A DNA stretch of 64,000 nucleotides from Kineothrix sp. MB12-C1. GTDB taxonomy: Bacteria > Bacillota > Clostridia > Lachnospirales > Lachnospiraceae. Below, one piece after another: positions 48,762 through 57,976 of the stretch (the first letter of the stretch is position 1; every line of letters starts with the position of its first letter). The stretch spans positions 3,534,001-3,598,000 of the forward strand of contig NZ_CP132957.1 in the NCBI RefSeq assembly GCF_030863805.1, in the 5' to 3' direction. The notes beneath the pieces were generated by a model, which made no database searches, was not told the DNA's origin, and worked only from the letters and a program-made list of their open reading frames with translations. Both the position numbers and the translations under genes were made by a program.

Positions 48762-49628
48762 ATGGAAGTGAAAATGGCAAAGAGCGCCGGCTTTTGCTTT
48801 GGTGTAAAACGAGCGGTGGACAGCGTATATGAGCAGATTGAACAGGGAAAGAAAATATACACATTCGGACCTATTATCCATAATGAAGAAGTGGTAAAGG
48901 ACCTGGAGCAAAAAGGGATACAGGTGATAAAAGATATAGAGGAATTAAAAAAGATAGAAGAGGGAACCGTAATCATACGGTCTCATGGTGTATCCAGAGA
49001 TGTTTATGAGCTGATCGAAAGGCAAGGGCTCGAATGTGTAGATGCTACCTGTCCTTTTGTAAAGCGTATTCATAGGACTGTAGAGAAAGAAAGTGCGGCG
49101 GGCAGGAAGATTATTATCATAGGGAATCCGGGGCATCCTGAGGTAGAAGGGATTCGCGGCTGGGCATCGACAGAGGCTATAGTTATAGAGTCCGAAGAGG
49201 AAGTTTTTCAATTCATAAATAACGAAAACAACGATGTGTTTAAAACCGAAGAAATATGTATTGTTTCCCAAACGACATTTAACTACAACAAATTTAAAGA
49301 TTTAGTTGAAATTTTATCAAAAAGAGGTTACAATGTTAATGTTGTTAACACTATATGCAACGCGACGGAAGAACGGCAGACTGAGGCGAAAGAGATTGCG
49401 TCTCAGGTTGAAACCATGATTGTAATAGGGGGGACTCACAGTTCTAATACAAGAAAGTTATATGAGATTTGTAAAGAGGAATGTGAAAACACTTATTTTA
49501 TACAGACACTGGATGACCTGCATTTAGAATTCTCTAAAGCTGCTTCACCGGTCGGTATTACTGCCGGGGCATCGACCCCAAATAATATAATTGAGGAGGT
49601 TCAAAATTATGTCAGAATTAACTTTTGA
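48762..49628 (+). CDS. ispH: 4-hydroxy-3-methylbut-2-enyl diphosphate reductase
   Basis: 288 residues, last enzyme of the MEP isoprenoid pathway, making IPP and DMAPP. Iron-sulfur cysteines C12, C97 and C199 are all present, with the HGVSRD and TFN motifs. Its 3' end overlaps the S1 protein gene by 20 bases. In several Clostridia these two are fused into one protein; here they are separate. Confidence 0.96.
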   Translation: MEVKMAKSAGFCFGVKRAVDSVYEQIEQGKKIYTFGPIIHNEEVVKDLEQKGIQVIKDIEELKKIEEGTVIIRSHGVSRDVYELIERQGLECVDATCPFVKRIHRTVEKESAAGRKIIIIGNPGHPEVEGIRGWASTEAIVIESEEEVFQFINNENNDVFKTEEICIVSQTTFNYNKFKDLVEILSKRGYNVNVVNTICNATEERQTEAKEIASQVETMIVIGGTHSSNTRKLYEICKEECENTYFIQTLDDLHLEFSKAASPVGITAGASTPNNIIEEVQNYVRINF

Positions 49629-50760
49629 ACAAATGTTAGAGGAATCGTTTAAAACAATACATGCAGGAGAGGTAGTAGAGGGTACAGTGATCGATGTAAA
49701 GCCTGAAGAGATTATTCTCAATATCGGTTATAAATCAGACGGTATTTTGACGAGAAATGAATATACCAACGAACCCCATGTGGATTTGACTTCTGTTGCA
49801 AAGACAGGCGATACCATGGAGGTAAAGATTTTAAAGGTAAATGACGGAGAAGGACAAGTTCTTTTAACTTACAAGAGACTTGCGGCTGACAGAGGAAATA
49901 AAAGAATTGAAGAAGCATTCAATAACAAAGAAGTGCTTACGGCGAAGGTTGCACAGGTATTGGATGGTGGTTTAAGCGTAGTTGTAGAAGAAGTAAGAAT
50001 CTTTATTCCGGCGAGTCTTGTATCGGATGTCTATGAAAAAGATTTATCCAAATATGCAGGTCAGGAGATTCAGTTCGTTATTAGCGAATACAATCCTAAG
50101 AGAAGAAGATATATCGGTGATCGCAAACAGTTAATCGTTGCAGAAAGAGCAGAGCTTCAGAAGAAACTCTTTGAGACGATTAAAGAAGGCGATGTAATAG
50201 ATGGCGTTGTTAAGAACGTAACAGATTTCGGTGCGTTTATCGACCTCGGCGGTGCAGACGGACTGCTCCATATTTCAGAAATGTCTTGGGGAAGAGTAGA
50301 AAACCCGAAGAAAGTATTCAAGGTTGGCGATGAGTTAACTGTATTGATCAAAGAGATCAGCGGAAATAAAATTGCACTCAGCCTTAAATTTGATGATGCT
50401 AACCCTTGGAAAGCAGCGGCTGATAAATATGCAGCAGGCAATATAGTGACGGGTAGAGTAGCAAGAATGACGGATTTCGGTGCGTTTATCGAATTAGAGC
50501 CTGGTGTGGATGCACTTCTTCATGTATCTCAGATTTCCAAGGATCATATCGAGAAGCCTTCAGATGTATTGAAGACAGGCGAAGAAGTAACTGCGAAAGT
50601 AGTTGATTTCAATGATGAAGATAAGAAAATCAGCCTAAGTATTAAAGCGATGTTCGCTCCTGAACCGAAGGAAGAAGAGGAAGAATCAGATGCAGATGTA
50701 GTATCTGTTGATATCGATGCAGTAATTGCAAATGAGCAGGAAGAAGGCTCTGAAGAATAA
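49609..50760 (+). CDS. S1 RNA-binding domain protein (RpsA-like)
   Basis: 383 residues from the ATG at 49609, with GAGGAGG upstream inside ispH. Four S1 domains are visible, starting near 15, 100, 190 and 275, with an acidic tail. It is shorter than the six-domain E. coli S1 and matches the Firmicute form, whose role in translation is less certain. Confidence 0.9.
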   Translation: MSELTFEQMLEESFKTIHAGEVVEGTVIDVKPEEIILNIGYKSDGILTRNEYTNEPHVDLTSVAKTGDTMEVKILKVNDGEGQVLLTYKRLAADRGNKRIEEAFNNKEVLTAKVAQVLDGGLSVVVEEVRIFIPASLVSDVYEKDLSKYAGQEIQFVISEYNPKRRRYIGDRKQLIVAERAELQKKLFETIKEGDVIDGVVKNVTDFGAFIDLGGADGLLHISEMSWGRVENPKKVFKVGDELTVLIKEISGNKIALSLKFDDANPWKAAADKYAAGNIVTGRVARMTDFGAFIELEPGVDALLHVSQISKDHIEKPSDVLKTGEEVTAKVVDFNDEDKKISLSIKAMFAPEPKEEEEESDADVVSVDIDAVIANEQEEGSEE

Positions 50761-50792
50761 TAAACAATAAGATAAAATGGTAGGTATGGGCT

Positions 50793-51569
50793 ATGGTTTA
50801 TGATTATGAATGGTTTAAAACTGCGGTTTATAACCTAACCAAAATTGACTTGAGTGCGTACAAAGAAAAACAAATGAAGCGTCGCATCGACACGTTGATT
50901 GCGAAGAATAATGTGGTCGGATACGATAAGTATATCACTTTTATCAAGGAGAACGGCGCTAAGTTCGAAGAATTTGTCAATTACCTTACGATTAATGTAT
51001 CCGAGTTTTACCGTAATCTCGACCAGTGGAAGGTGCTGGAGAATGAGATTATTCCGGAACTCATCTCCAAGTTCGGCAAGAACCTTAAGATATGGAGTGC
51101 GGCATGTTCTACAGGGGATGAACCGTATTCTCTCGTTATGGCTTTATCAAGGCATATACCCCTTGAGCAGATTAAAATATATGCTACGGACTTGGACAAA
51201 CAGGTAATTGCAAAGGCAAAGGTAGGGTTATATTCCGATAAGAGTATCGTTAATGTACCTGAGGATTTAAAGCGGAAGTTTTTTACCAAAATAGGACCAT
51301 CTTATCAAATATCGGAGGAAGTGAAGAAGCGTGTGGAATTTAGCAACCACAATTTGTTGAAGGACTCCTACCGTGATGGCTGGCATATGATTGTTTGTCG
51401 AAATGTATTGATTTATTTTACGGAAGAGGCAAAGGACGAGGTATTTGTCAATTTCCAGAAGGCGCTTGCTAATAAGGGCATTTTGTTTATCGGAAGTACG
51501 GAACAGATTATCAATTATAAAGATATTGGATATGCGAGGAAGAATTCCTTCTTCTATGAGAAAGCGTAA
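50793..51569 (+). CDS. cheR: CheR-type protein-glutamate methyltransferase
   Basis: 258 residues. N-terminal helical domain, the NVSEFYRN signature (69-76), and SAM-binding WSAACSTGDEPYS (101-113). Methylates chemoreceptor glutamates. No other chemotaxis gene is near, so it may be an orphan copy serving receptors elsewhere. Confidence 0.92.
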   Translation: MVYDYEWFKTAVYNLTKIDLSAYKEKQMKRRIDTLIAKNNVVGYDKYITFIKENGAKFEEFVNYLTINVSEFYRNLDQWKVLENEIIPELISKFGKNLKIWSAACSTGDEPYSLVMALSRHIPLEQIKIYATDLDKQVIAKAKVGLYSDKSIVNVPEDLKRKFFTKIGPSYQISEEVKKRVEFSNHNLLKDSYRDGWHMIVCRNVLIYFTEEAKDEVFVNFQKALANKGILFIGSTEQIINYKDIGYARKNSFFYEKA

Positions 51570-51574
51570 TAAAT

Positions 51575-51610
51575 AAAACCGGAACAGATGAAGTGCTGTT
51601 CCGGTTTTTT
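51575..51610 (+). terminator. Terminator after cheR
   Basis: AAAACCGGAACAG pairs with CTGTTCCGGTTTT around a short loop, ending in six T residues. Strong intrinsic terminator between convergent genes. Confidence 0.88.
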
Positions 51611-51631
51611 CAATGCTCTGTATTAATGGGA

Positions 51632-52732
51632 TTAAGAATTCGCGAGCATAGTGAGAACGTGGGCAGCATATTGTGAAAATGCTGTACGTTCTTTTTTCAT
51701 CTCTTCCGTTAGCTCGAAGAAGATTTCCTTTTCCTTATAATCCCGTTTGAAAAAGGGCGCGAATAAAATATCCCACTGAGGGAGATAGGAGGACAGCTTG
51801 CGGGTATAGCAGGTGGCAGCAGTTGCCTGTATGCGGTATTCTTTATCCACGAAAGAGGCGACAGACTTATGGATGGCTGTATCCTCGTTAGGAAGATAAT
51901 AATAATTTTTATAATTCGAGTAGAAATATTTCATCTCTTCCTCATAAAGAGGAACCCGTAGATTGCCTTCCATGCCTTCTCCTCTGAAATAACAGCCATT
52001 CGCATTGCCGGAAATGGGAACGGGAAGAGAAGGGCTGAGAGAAAGTTTCATAATAAGTTCCTGACGCTGTTTGCCGTTTATATCATAGTAATAGTTCGCC
52101 TGTACTTTTTTCGGAGTCGGATTCGAGTGAAAAAGGTCGTAATAGGATAAAACCGGTAAAATACGGAGCATCCCTTTCATATCATCAGCGTTATGTAATG
52201 TGAGTGCCTGCAGGGCGAAATCTGTCGGTTTTTTGACGTAGGTGTGATAGACACTAATTAATTCTCCCCCATGAAATCGATCCTCCCTCTCGATTCCCAG
52301 AAATTGTTCTATTGTTTTCTGCTTGCAGTTTGGAAGTCTTAGGAATTCTTTATAAGGTGAAATTCTGCGATAAATATCGATCCCCTCAAGAAAGTCGAAG
52401 TGATAGGGAAGATGATACTGCTTGCACTTTTGCAGAAGATAAGGCAGATCGAAATTATTTCCATTAAAGTGAATCAAATGTGTGAAGTCTTTGGCGAAGT
52501 GAAAAAAGGCAGATAAGATATCCGCTTCCTCTTCGTAGGTATTGGAGAACCATTGCTTAATATGCCATTTTTCTTCCTCATAGTAAGCTGCCCCAATTAA
52601 ATAAAGGGAAGAGTTCTTTGCGGTGAAGCCTGTAGTTTCTATATCGAGAAAGAGAATTTTTTCAAGAGGAGCAATTTTTTCAAGAGGATAATCTAAGGTG
52701 AAAAAATGAATCGTTTGTCGTAAAGTTCTCAT
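51632..52732 (-). CDS. Ribonuclease H-like exonuclease-domain protein (YprB type)
   Basis: 366 residues from the ATG at 52732, which has AAAGGAG five bases upstream; an ATG nine codons earlier lacks this. RNase_H_2 domain with the exonuclease motif DIETTG (D30, E32), HFNGNNFDLPYL, and a late HNADDMKGM, a DEDD-like set. Probable 3'-5' nuclease; substrate unknown. Confidence 0.88.
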   Translation of the reverse strand: MRTLRQTIHFFTLDYPLEKIAPLEKILFLDIETTGFTAKNSSLYLIGAAYYEEEKWHIKQWFSNTYEEEADILSAFFHFAKDFTHLIHFNGNNFDLPYLLQKCKQYHLPYHFDFLEGIDIYRRISPYKEFLRLPNCKQKTIEQFLGIEREDRFHGGELISVYHTYVKKPTDFALQALTLHNADDMKGMLRILPVLSYYDLFHSNPTPKKVQANYYYDINGKQRQELIMKLSLSPSLPVPISGNANGCYFRGEGMEGNLRVPLYEEEMKYFYSNYKNYYYLPNEDTAIHKSVASFVDKEYRIQATAATCYTRKLSSYLPQWDILFAPFFKRDYKEKEIFFELTEEMKKERTAFSQYAAHVLTMLANS

Positions 52733-52921
52733 AAGTCTCCTTTTGTCCGAAAAGGACATGTTTTTTAATCATGTTTGTCGTTATGAATAGTTATTATAAT
52801 ACCATGTTTTTGCATTTTACAGTAGTATTTTTTGTAGAAAAATAGTATATTTATTATATGTGGGATTGCTTCTGGCAAGAAGAAGCACCGCAAGCTAATA
52901 CGAGAGAAAGAAGGGTGACAA

Positions 52922-54274
52922 ATGGCAAGATTAACATTTGCAGGTGGTATACATCCTTATGACGGAAAAGATATGTCGAAGGACAAACCTGTCAAGAGAG
53001 TGCTGCCTAAGGGGGAGTTAGTTTATCCGCTATCACAGCACATCGGAGCACCGGCGGTGCCCATCGTAAAAAAAGGGGATCGTGTGCTTACCGGGCAGAA
53101 AATTGCGGAAGCAGCAGGCTTTGTATCTGCACCTATTTATGCGACGGTGTCGGGTACTGTTAAGGCACTCGAACCCAGACGGGTTGTGACCGGAGACAGT
53201 GTTATGAGCATCATAGTGGAGAATGACGGACAGTATGAGGAAGTGGAATATTCGCCGATTTCCTCCATAGAAGAACTGTCAAAAGAAGAGATTATAGGTA
53301 GAATTAAAGAGGCCGGCGTAGTGGGCATGGGAGGAGCAGGTTTCCCTACCTTTGTGAAGCTTTCCCCGAAAGAGCCGGATAAAATAGAATATGTGATTGC
53401 TAATTGTGCGGAATGTGAGCCATATCTTACTTCCGATTACCGCAGAATGATCGAAGAGCCGGAGAAATTGGTGGAAGGCTTGAAGATTATACTTAGCTTA
53501 TTCGACAATGCCAGAGGTATTTTAGCAGTAGAAGAGAATAAGCCGGATTGTATTGAAATACTTAAGAAGCTGACGAGGAATGAGAAGAGAATCAGTGTAA
53601 AGGCGTTGAAGACGAAATATCCTCAGGGAGCAGAGCGCCAGATGATCTATGCGACCACAGGAAGGAGCATTCATTCAGGGATGCTGCCTGCAGATGTGGG
53701 TTGTATCGTTGATAATGTGGATACTATTGTGGCTGTTTATCACGCAGTTATGTTAGGAATGCCCCTGATGCACCGCATTGTTACGGTGACAGGAGATGCG
53801 ATTGCAGATCCACGTAATTTCATGGTGAAAATAGGAACGAATTATCACGAGTTAATCGATGAGGCGGGTGGATTTAAGGAAAATCCGGTTAAAATTGTTT
53901 CCGGCGGTCCGATGATGGGATTTGCTCTTTTTAATTTGGATGTTCCTACCACCAAGACGGCATCGGCTCTTCTTTGCCTGACACAGGACGAAGCGTCCAA
54001 ATTGGAGCCCAGTGCATGTATTAATTGCGGAAAATGTGTGGATGTATGTCCGGGCAGAATTGTGCCCAAGCTATTGTCAGATTATGCGGAGAATTACAAT
54101 GAAGAAGCCTTCCTTAAGAACAGTGGAATGGAATGCTGTGAATGCGGATGTTGTAGCTATGTATGCCCGGCGAAGAAGCCTTTGACGCAGACGATAAAGT
54201 CCATGCGTAAGATACAATTGGCGAAAAGGGCGGCAAAGCAGGCGGAACAAAAGAAAAAGCAGGAGGTGCGCTAA
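52922..54274 (+). CDS. rnfC: Rnf complex subunit C
   Basis: 450 residues. NADH-binding/FMN domain with a GAGFPT loop, a SLBB region, and two 4Fe-4S clusters starting at C366 (CINCGKCVDVCP) and C405 (CCECGCCSYVCP). Entry/exit point for NADH electrons. First gene of rnfCDGEAB. Confidence 0.96.
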   Translation: MARLTFAGGIHPYDGKDMSKDKPVKRVLPKGELVYPLSQHIGAPAVPIVKKGDRVLTGQKIAEAAGFVSAPIYATVSGTVKALEPRRVVTGDSVMSIIVENDGQYEEVEYSPISSIEELSKEEIIGRIKEAGVVGMGGAGFPTFVKLSPKEPDKIEYVIANCAECEPYLTSDYRRMIEEPEKLVEGLKIILSLFDNARGILAVEENKPDCIEILKKLTRNEKRISVKALKTKYPQGAERQMIYATTGRSIHSGMLPADVGCIVDNVDTIVAVYHAVMLGMPLMHRIVTVTGDAIADPRNFMVKIGTNYHELIDEAGGFKENPVKIVSGGPMMGFALFNLDVPTTKTASALLCLTQDEASKLEPSACINCGKCVDVCPGRIVPKLLSDYAENYNEEAFLKNSGMECCECGCCSYVCPAKKPLTQTIKSMRKIQLAKRAAKQAEQKKKQEVR

Positions 54275-55213
54275 GTGAGTGATTTGATAAAAGTGTCATC
54301 CAATCCGCATGTCCGGTCTAAGGTTACTACAGGCAGTGTCATGCTTGCCGTAGTTATCGCTTTGCTTCCGGCAGCAGGATTTGGTATTTATAATTTTGGA
54401 ATCGATGCGTTGATTTTGATTGTGGTAACGGTGGCATCAACGGTTATTACAGAATATGCCTACGAGAAATGGATGAAGAAGAAAATAACAATTGGGGATT
54501 ATTCCGCTGTTGTTACCGGACTATTATTGGCACTGAACCTTCCTTCTTCCGCTCCCTGGTGGATTGGAGTAATCGGTGGTGTATTCGCTATTTTAGTAGT
54601 AAAGATGCTTTTTGGCGGTCTGGGCCAGAACTTTATGAACCCGGCTTTGGCAGCCAGATGTTTTTTAATTATTTCCTTCACTTCCATTATGACGAATTTC
54701 GAAGTGGATGCTTACAGCGGAGCGACACCGCTTGCGGCGATTAAAAATGGAGAAAGCGTTAATATCCTCGATATGATTATCGGAAAGACGGCAGGAACGA
54801 TTGGCGAGACGTCCATGATAGCCATCGTTATCGGGGCATGTTTCCTTTTGTTACTCGGAGTTATCGACCTTAGAGTACCGGGAAGCTACATCGTGAGCTT
54901 TGTTATTTTTATTTGCTTGTTTGGCGGTCATGGAGCCGATCCGGCGTATATAAGTGCCCAGCTTGCGGGCGGCGGTCTGATGTTAGGTGCCTTTTTTATG
55001 GCAACGGATTACGTGACCCGTCCCATTACCAAGAATGGGCAGTATGTTTACGGCATTTTTCTGGGCGTTTTAACAGGAATTTTCCGTGTATTCGGCCCGT
55101 CGGCAGAAGGTGTTTCCTATGCAATTATTATCGGGAACCTTTTGGTGCCTCTGATGGAGAAAATGACCCTTCCCAAAGGATTCGGTATCAAAGGAGGGAA
55201 AGTTCATGAATAG
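54275..55213 (+). CDS. rnfD: Rnf complex subunit D
   Basis: 312 residues, GTG start immediately after the rnfC stop with AGGAGG upstream. About eight membrane helices; covalent FMN site SGAT with T151. Part of the ion-translocating membrane core. Confidence 0.95.
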   Translation: MSDLIKVSSNPHVRSKVTTGSVMLAVVIALLPAAGFGIYNFGIDALILIVVTVASTVITEYAYEKWMKKKITIGDYSAVVTGLLLALNLPSSAPWWIGVIGGVFAILVVKMLFGGLGQNFMNPALAARCFLIISFTSIMTNFEVDAYSGATPLAAIKNGESVNILDMIIGKTAGTIGETSMIAIVIGACFLLLLGVIDLRVPGSYIVSFVIFICLFGGHGADPAYISAQLAGGGLMLGAFFMATDYVTRPITKNGQYVYGIFLGVLTGIFRVFGPSAEGVSYAIIIGNLLVPLMEKMTLPKGFGIKGGKVHE

Positions 55214-55838
55214 TCATATAAAAGGTATGGTGAAAGATGCTCTCATTTTATTTGTTATCACGGTGATTGCAGGTTTACTCTTAGGAGTAGGTTATGAAGT
55301 GACGAAGGAACCGATTGCAGCGCAGGTAGAAAAGGCGAAGCAGGAAGCTTGCAGGGAAGTATTTACGGATGCGGTCAGCTTTGAAGAGATAGAAATTGGC
55401 GAACCTGGCGATGCCTTAAGCCAGCAGTGGAGCGAACTTGGATTTGACGGTGCGGATATCGATGAAGCGATGAGTGCACTGGATACGAACGGTAATCTTA
55501 TCGGATATGTAGTTACGGTGACGGATCACGAAGGATATAGCGGAGATATCCGTTTTATGATGGGAGTTCAGACGGATGGAACTTTGAATGGAATATCTAT
55601 ATTGGCGATTTCTGAAACTGCCGGACTGGGTATGCGTGCAGAGGAAGTATTGAAACCGCAGTTTGCGGGTAAAAAGGTGGAGAGTTTCGAATACGTGAAA
55701 TCGGGAGCGGCCATGGAGAATCAGATCGATGCCATCAGCGGGGCGACGATCACGACGCACGCGGTGACGAACGGTGTGAATGCCGGACTTTATTATGCCC
55801 GTACAATTCTGATAGAAGGAGGCAGCGTCAATGAATAG
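55206..55838 (+). CDS. rnfG: Rnf complex subunit G
   Basis: 210 residues, one N-terminal membrane helix and an FMN-binding domain with SGAT (T181). Overlaps rnfD by 8 bases. Electron carrier on the outer side. Confidence 0.95.
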   Translation: MNSHIKGMVKDALILFVITVIAGLLLGVGYEVTKEPIAAQVEKAKQEACREVFTDAVSFEEIEIGEPGDALSQQWSELGFDGADIDEAMSALDTNGNLIGYVVTVTDHEGYSGDIRFMMGVQTDGTLNGISILAISETAGLGMRAEEVLKPQFAGKKVESFEYVKSGAAMENQIDAISGATITTHAVTNGVNAGLYYARTILIEGGSVNE

Positions 55839-56550
55839 CATAAAAGAAAGAGTTTTTAACGGGTTGATCAAAGAAAATCCCACCTTCGTGCTGATGCTCG
55901 GTATGTGTCCCACCTTGGCGGTAACGACCTCGGCAATGAATGGACTCGGTATGGGACTGACGACGATGGTTGTACTCGCACTCAGTAATGCCATGATTTC
56001 GGCGCTTCGCAATATTATTCCGGATAAGGTAAGAATTCCTGCATTTATCGTTGTTATCGCTTCTTTTGTTACGATGATGGAACTACTGTTGGAAGGGTTT
56101 ATTCCGGCTTTATATGATGCACTGGGAATCTATATTCCTTTGATTGTAGTGAACTGTATTATTTTGGGAAGAGCGGAAGCATATGCCTCCAAGAACCCGG
56201 TGATTCCCTCTTTGTTCGACGGCATCGGTATGGGCCTCGGTTTCGCCTTCGCTCTTACTTGTATCGGTGCGGTAAGGGAGATTCTCGGTGCCGGCGAGCT
56301 GTTCGGTCTGCGCGTTATGCCTGAGTCTTATATACCCGCCACCATTTTCATTATGGCTCCGGGAGCCTTCTTCGTTCTGGCAGTGCTTACGGCTATTCAG
56401 AATAAGATCAAGGCGAACGGGCAGAAGAAGGGGAAAGATATGTCGAAAATTCAGTCAGGATGTAATGAGGATTGCATGAGTTGTTCCGATGGGGGCTGCA
56501 GTCATAAATTCTACGATACCTCAGAAAAGGAGAGTGTAACAAATGATTAA
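55831..56550 (+). CDS. rnfE: Rnf complex subunit E with a cysteine-rich tail
   Basis: 239 residues with six membrane helices matching RnfE/NqrD. Unusual: after the last helix a polar tail of about 35 residues carries four cysteines spaced CX3CX2CX4C, absent from typical RnfE as I know it. Overlaps rnfG and rnfA by 8 bases. Confidence 0.94.
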   Translation: MNSIKERVFNGLIKENPTFVLMLGMCPTLAVTTSAMNGLGMGLTTMVVLALSNAMISALRNIIPDKVRIPAFIVVIASFVTMMELLLEGFIPALYDALGIYIPLIVVNCIILGRAEAYASKNPVIPSLFDGIGMGLGFAFALTCIGAVREILGAGELFGLRVMPESYIPATIFIMAPGAFFVLAVLTAIQNKIKANGQKKGKDMSKIQSGCNEDCMSCSDGGCSHKFYDTSEKESVTND

Positions 56551-57121
56551 AGACTTGTTGATAATTATGATCGGTTCTTCTTTGGTGAGCAACGTTGTAC
56601 TCAGCCAGTTCTTAGGCTTGTGTCCTTTTCTCGGAGTTTCTAAGAAGACCAATACAGCTGCAGGAATGGGCATCGCCGTTGTTTTCGTTATCACCCTTGC
56701 TTCTGCGGTAACAGGAGTGATTTATAAGTATGTACTAGAGGTGTTCGATATTACTTATCTGCAAACAATCGTGTTTATCTTAGTCATCGCAGCACTCGTT
56801 CAGTTTGTAGAAATGTTTTTAAAGAAATTTATGCCATCCCTTTATCAGTCTCTGGGCGTATATTTACCGCTCATTACGACAAACTGTGCGGTGCTTGGTG
56901 TAGCGCTTGTAAACGTTCAGAAGAAATACGATATTCTGACAGGAATTGTCAATGGATTTGCCACTGCGGTAGGATTCACCATCGCTATTTTAATTCTGGC
57001 AGGAATCCGTGAAAAGATGGAATATAACGATATACCGGAATCCTTTAAGGGAATGCCTATTGTGCTCGTAACAGCCGGACTTATGGCAATCGCTTTCTGC
57101 GGATTTTCAGGCTTATTGTAG
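56543..57121 (+). CDS. rnfA: Rnf complex subunit A
   Basis: 192 residues, six membrane helices, paralogous to RnfE. The cysteine in the NCAVLG helix is part of the conserved membrane iron-sulfur site formed with RnfE. Overlaps rnfE. Confidence 0.96.
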   Translation: MIKDLLIIMIGSSLVSNVVLSQFLGLCPFLGVSKKTNTAAGMGIAVVFVITLASAVTGVIYKYVLEVFDITYLQTIVFILVIAALVQFVEMFLKKFMPSLYQSLGVYLPLITTNCAVLGVALVNVQKKYDILTGIVNGFATAVGFTIAILILAGIREKMEYNDIPESFKGMPIVLVTAGLMAIAFCGFSGLL

Positions 57122-57131
57122 GAGGTGTGGT

Positions 57132-57932
57132 ATGAGTATAACTGGTGTTGTGATTGCAGTGGCGATGATAGGAGCCATAGGACTTTTTGTCGGCGTGTTT
57201 CTCGGTGTCGCTGCCATTAAGTTTCATGTGGAAGTGGATGAAAGAGAGGAGGCCGTATTGGCGGCTCTGCCCGGCAATAACTGCGGTGGATGTGGATTTC
57301 CGGGATGTTCCGGCCTGGCGGCGGCTATCGTAAAAGGAGAAGCAGCGGTGAATGCCTGCCCGGTAGGCGGGGAAGCGGTAGGGAAGGCGGTCGCACAGAT
57401 CATGGGTGTGGAAGCGGAGGCTGCCACGAGAATGGTAGCGTTTGTTGAATGCCAGGGTGACTGCGATAAAACTACAAGAGACTACGAATATTCAGGGGTA
57501 GAGGACTGCCGGATGATGGCATATGTGCCTGGTGGCGGACCGAAAACGTGTAATTATGGCTGTCATGGATATGGTAATTGTGTGAGGGTATGCCCCTTCG
57601 ATGCCATTCATGTGGTAAATGGAGTTGCAGTGGTAGACAGGGATGCTTGTAAGGCTTGTGGTAAATGTGTGGAGGAGTGCCCGAAGGAATTGATTAAGAT
57701 GATTCCTTACGATGCGATGTATGTAGTGGCATGTAACTCCAAAGATAAAGGACCGGTTACGACAAAAGCCTGCAGTGTAGGATGTATCGGATGTCAGCTA
57801 TGCAAGAAGAATTGTCCTTCGGAAGCGGTGGATGTTGTGGAGTTTAACGCTACTATCGACTATGAGAAGTGTATTGAATGTGGTGTCTGCATGGAGAAAT
57901 GTCCGAAGAAGACTATTTTAAAAAGAGCATAG
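57132..57932 (+). CDS. rnfB: Rnf complex subunit B, multi-cluster ferredoxin
   Basis: 266 residues. One N-terminal helix, the CGGCGFPGC cluster motif near residue 50, and several CxxCxxCxxxC motifs in the C-terminal half. It takes electrons from reduced ferredoxin. Last gene of the operon; AGGAGG before the ATG. Confidence 0.96.
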   Translation: MSITGVVIAVAMIGAIGLFVGVFLGVAAIKFHVEVDEREEAVLAALPGNNCGGCGFPGCSGLAAAIVKGEAAVNACPVGGEAVGKAVAQIMGVEAEAATRMVAFVECQGDCDKTTRDYEYSGVEDCRMMAYVPGGGPKTCNYGCHGYGNCVRVCPFDAIHVVNGVAVVDRDACKACGKCVEECPKELIKMIPYDAMYVVACNSKDKGPVTTKACSVGCIGCQLCKKNCPSEAVDVVEFNATIDYEKCIECGVCMEKCPKKTILKRA

Positions 57933-57976
57933 GAATATAAAGATTAAGCAATAAGAAATGGAAAAGAAGTGAAGCG

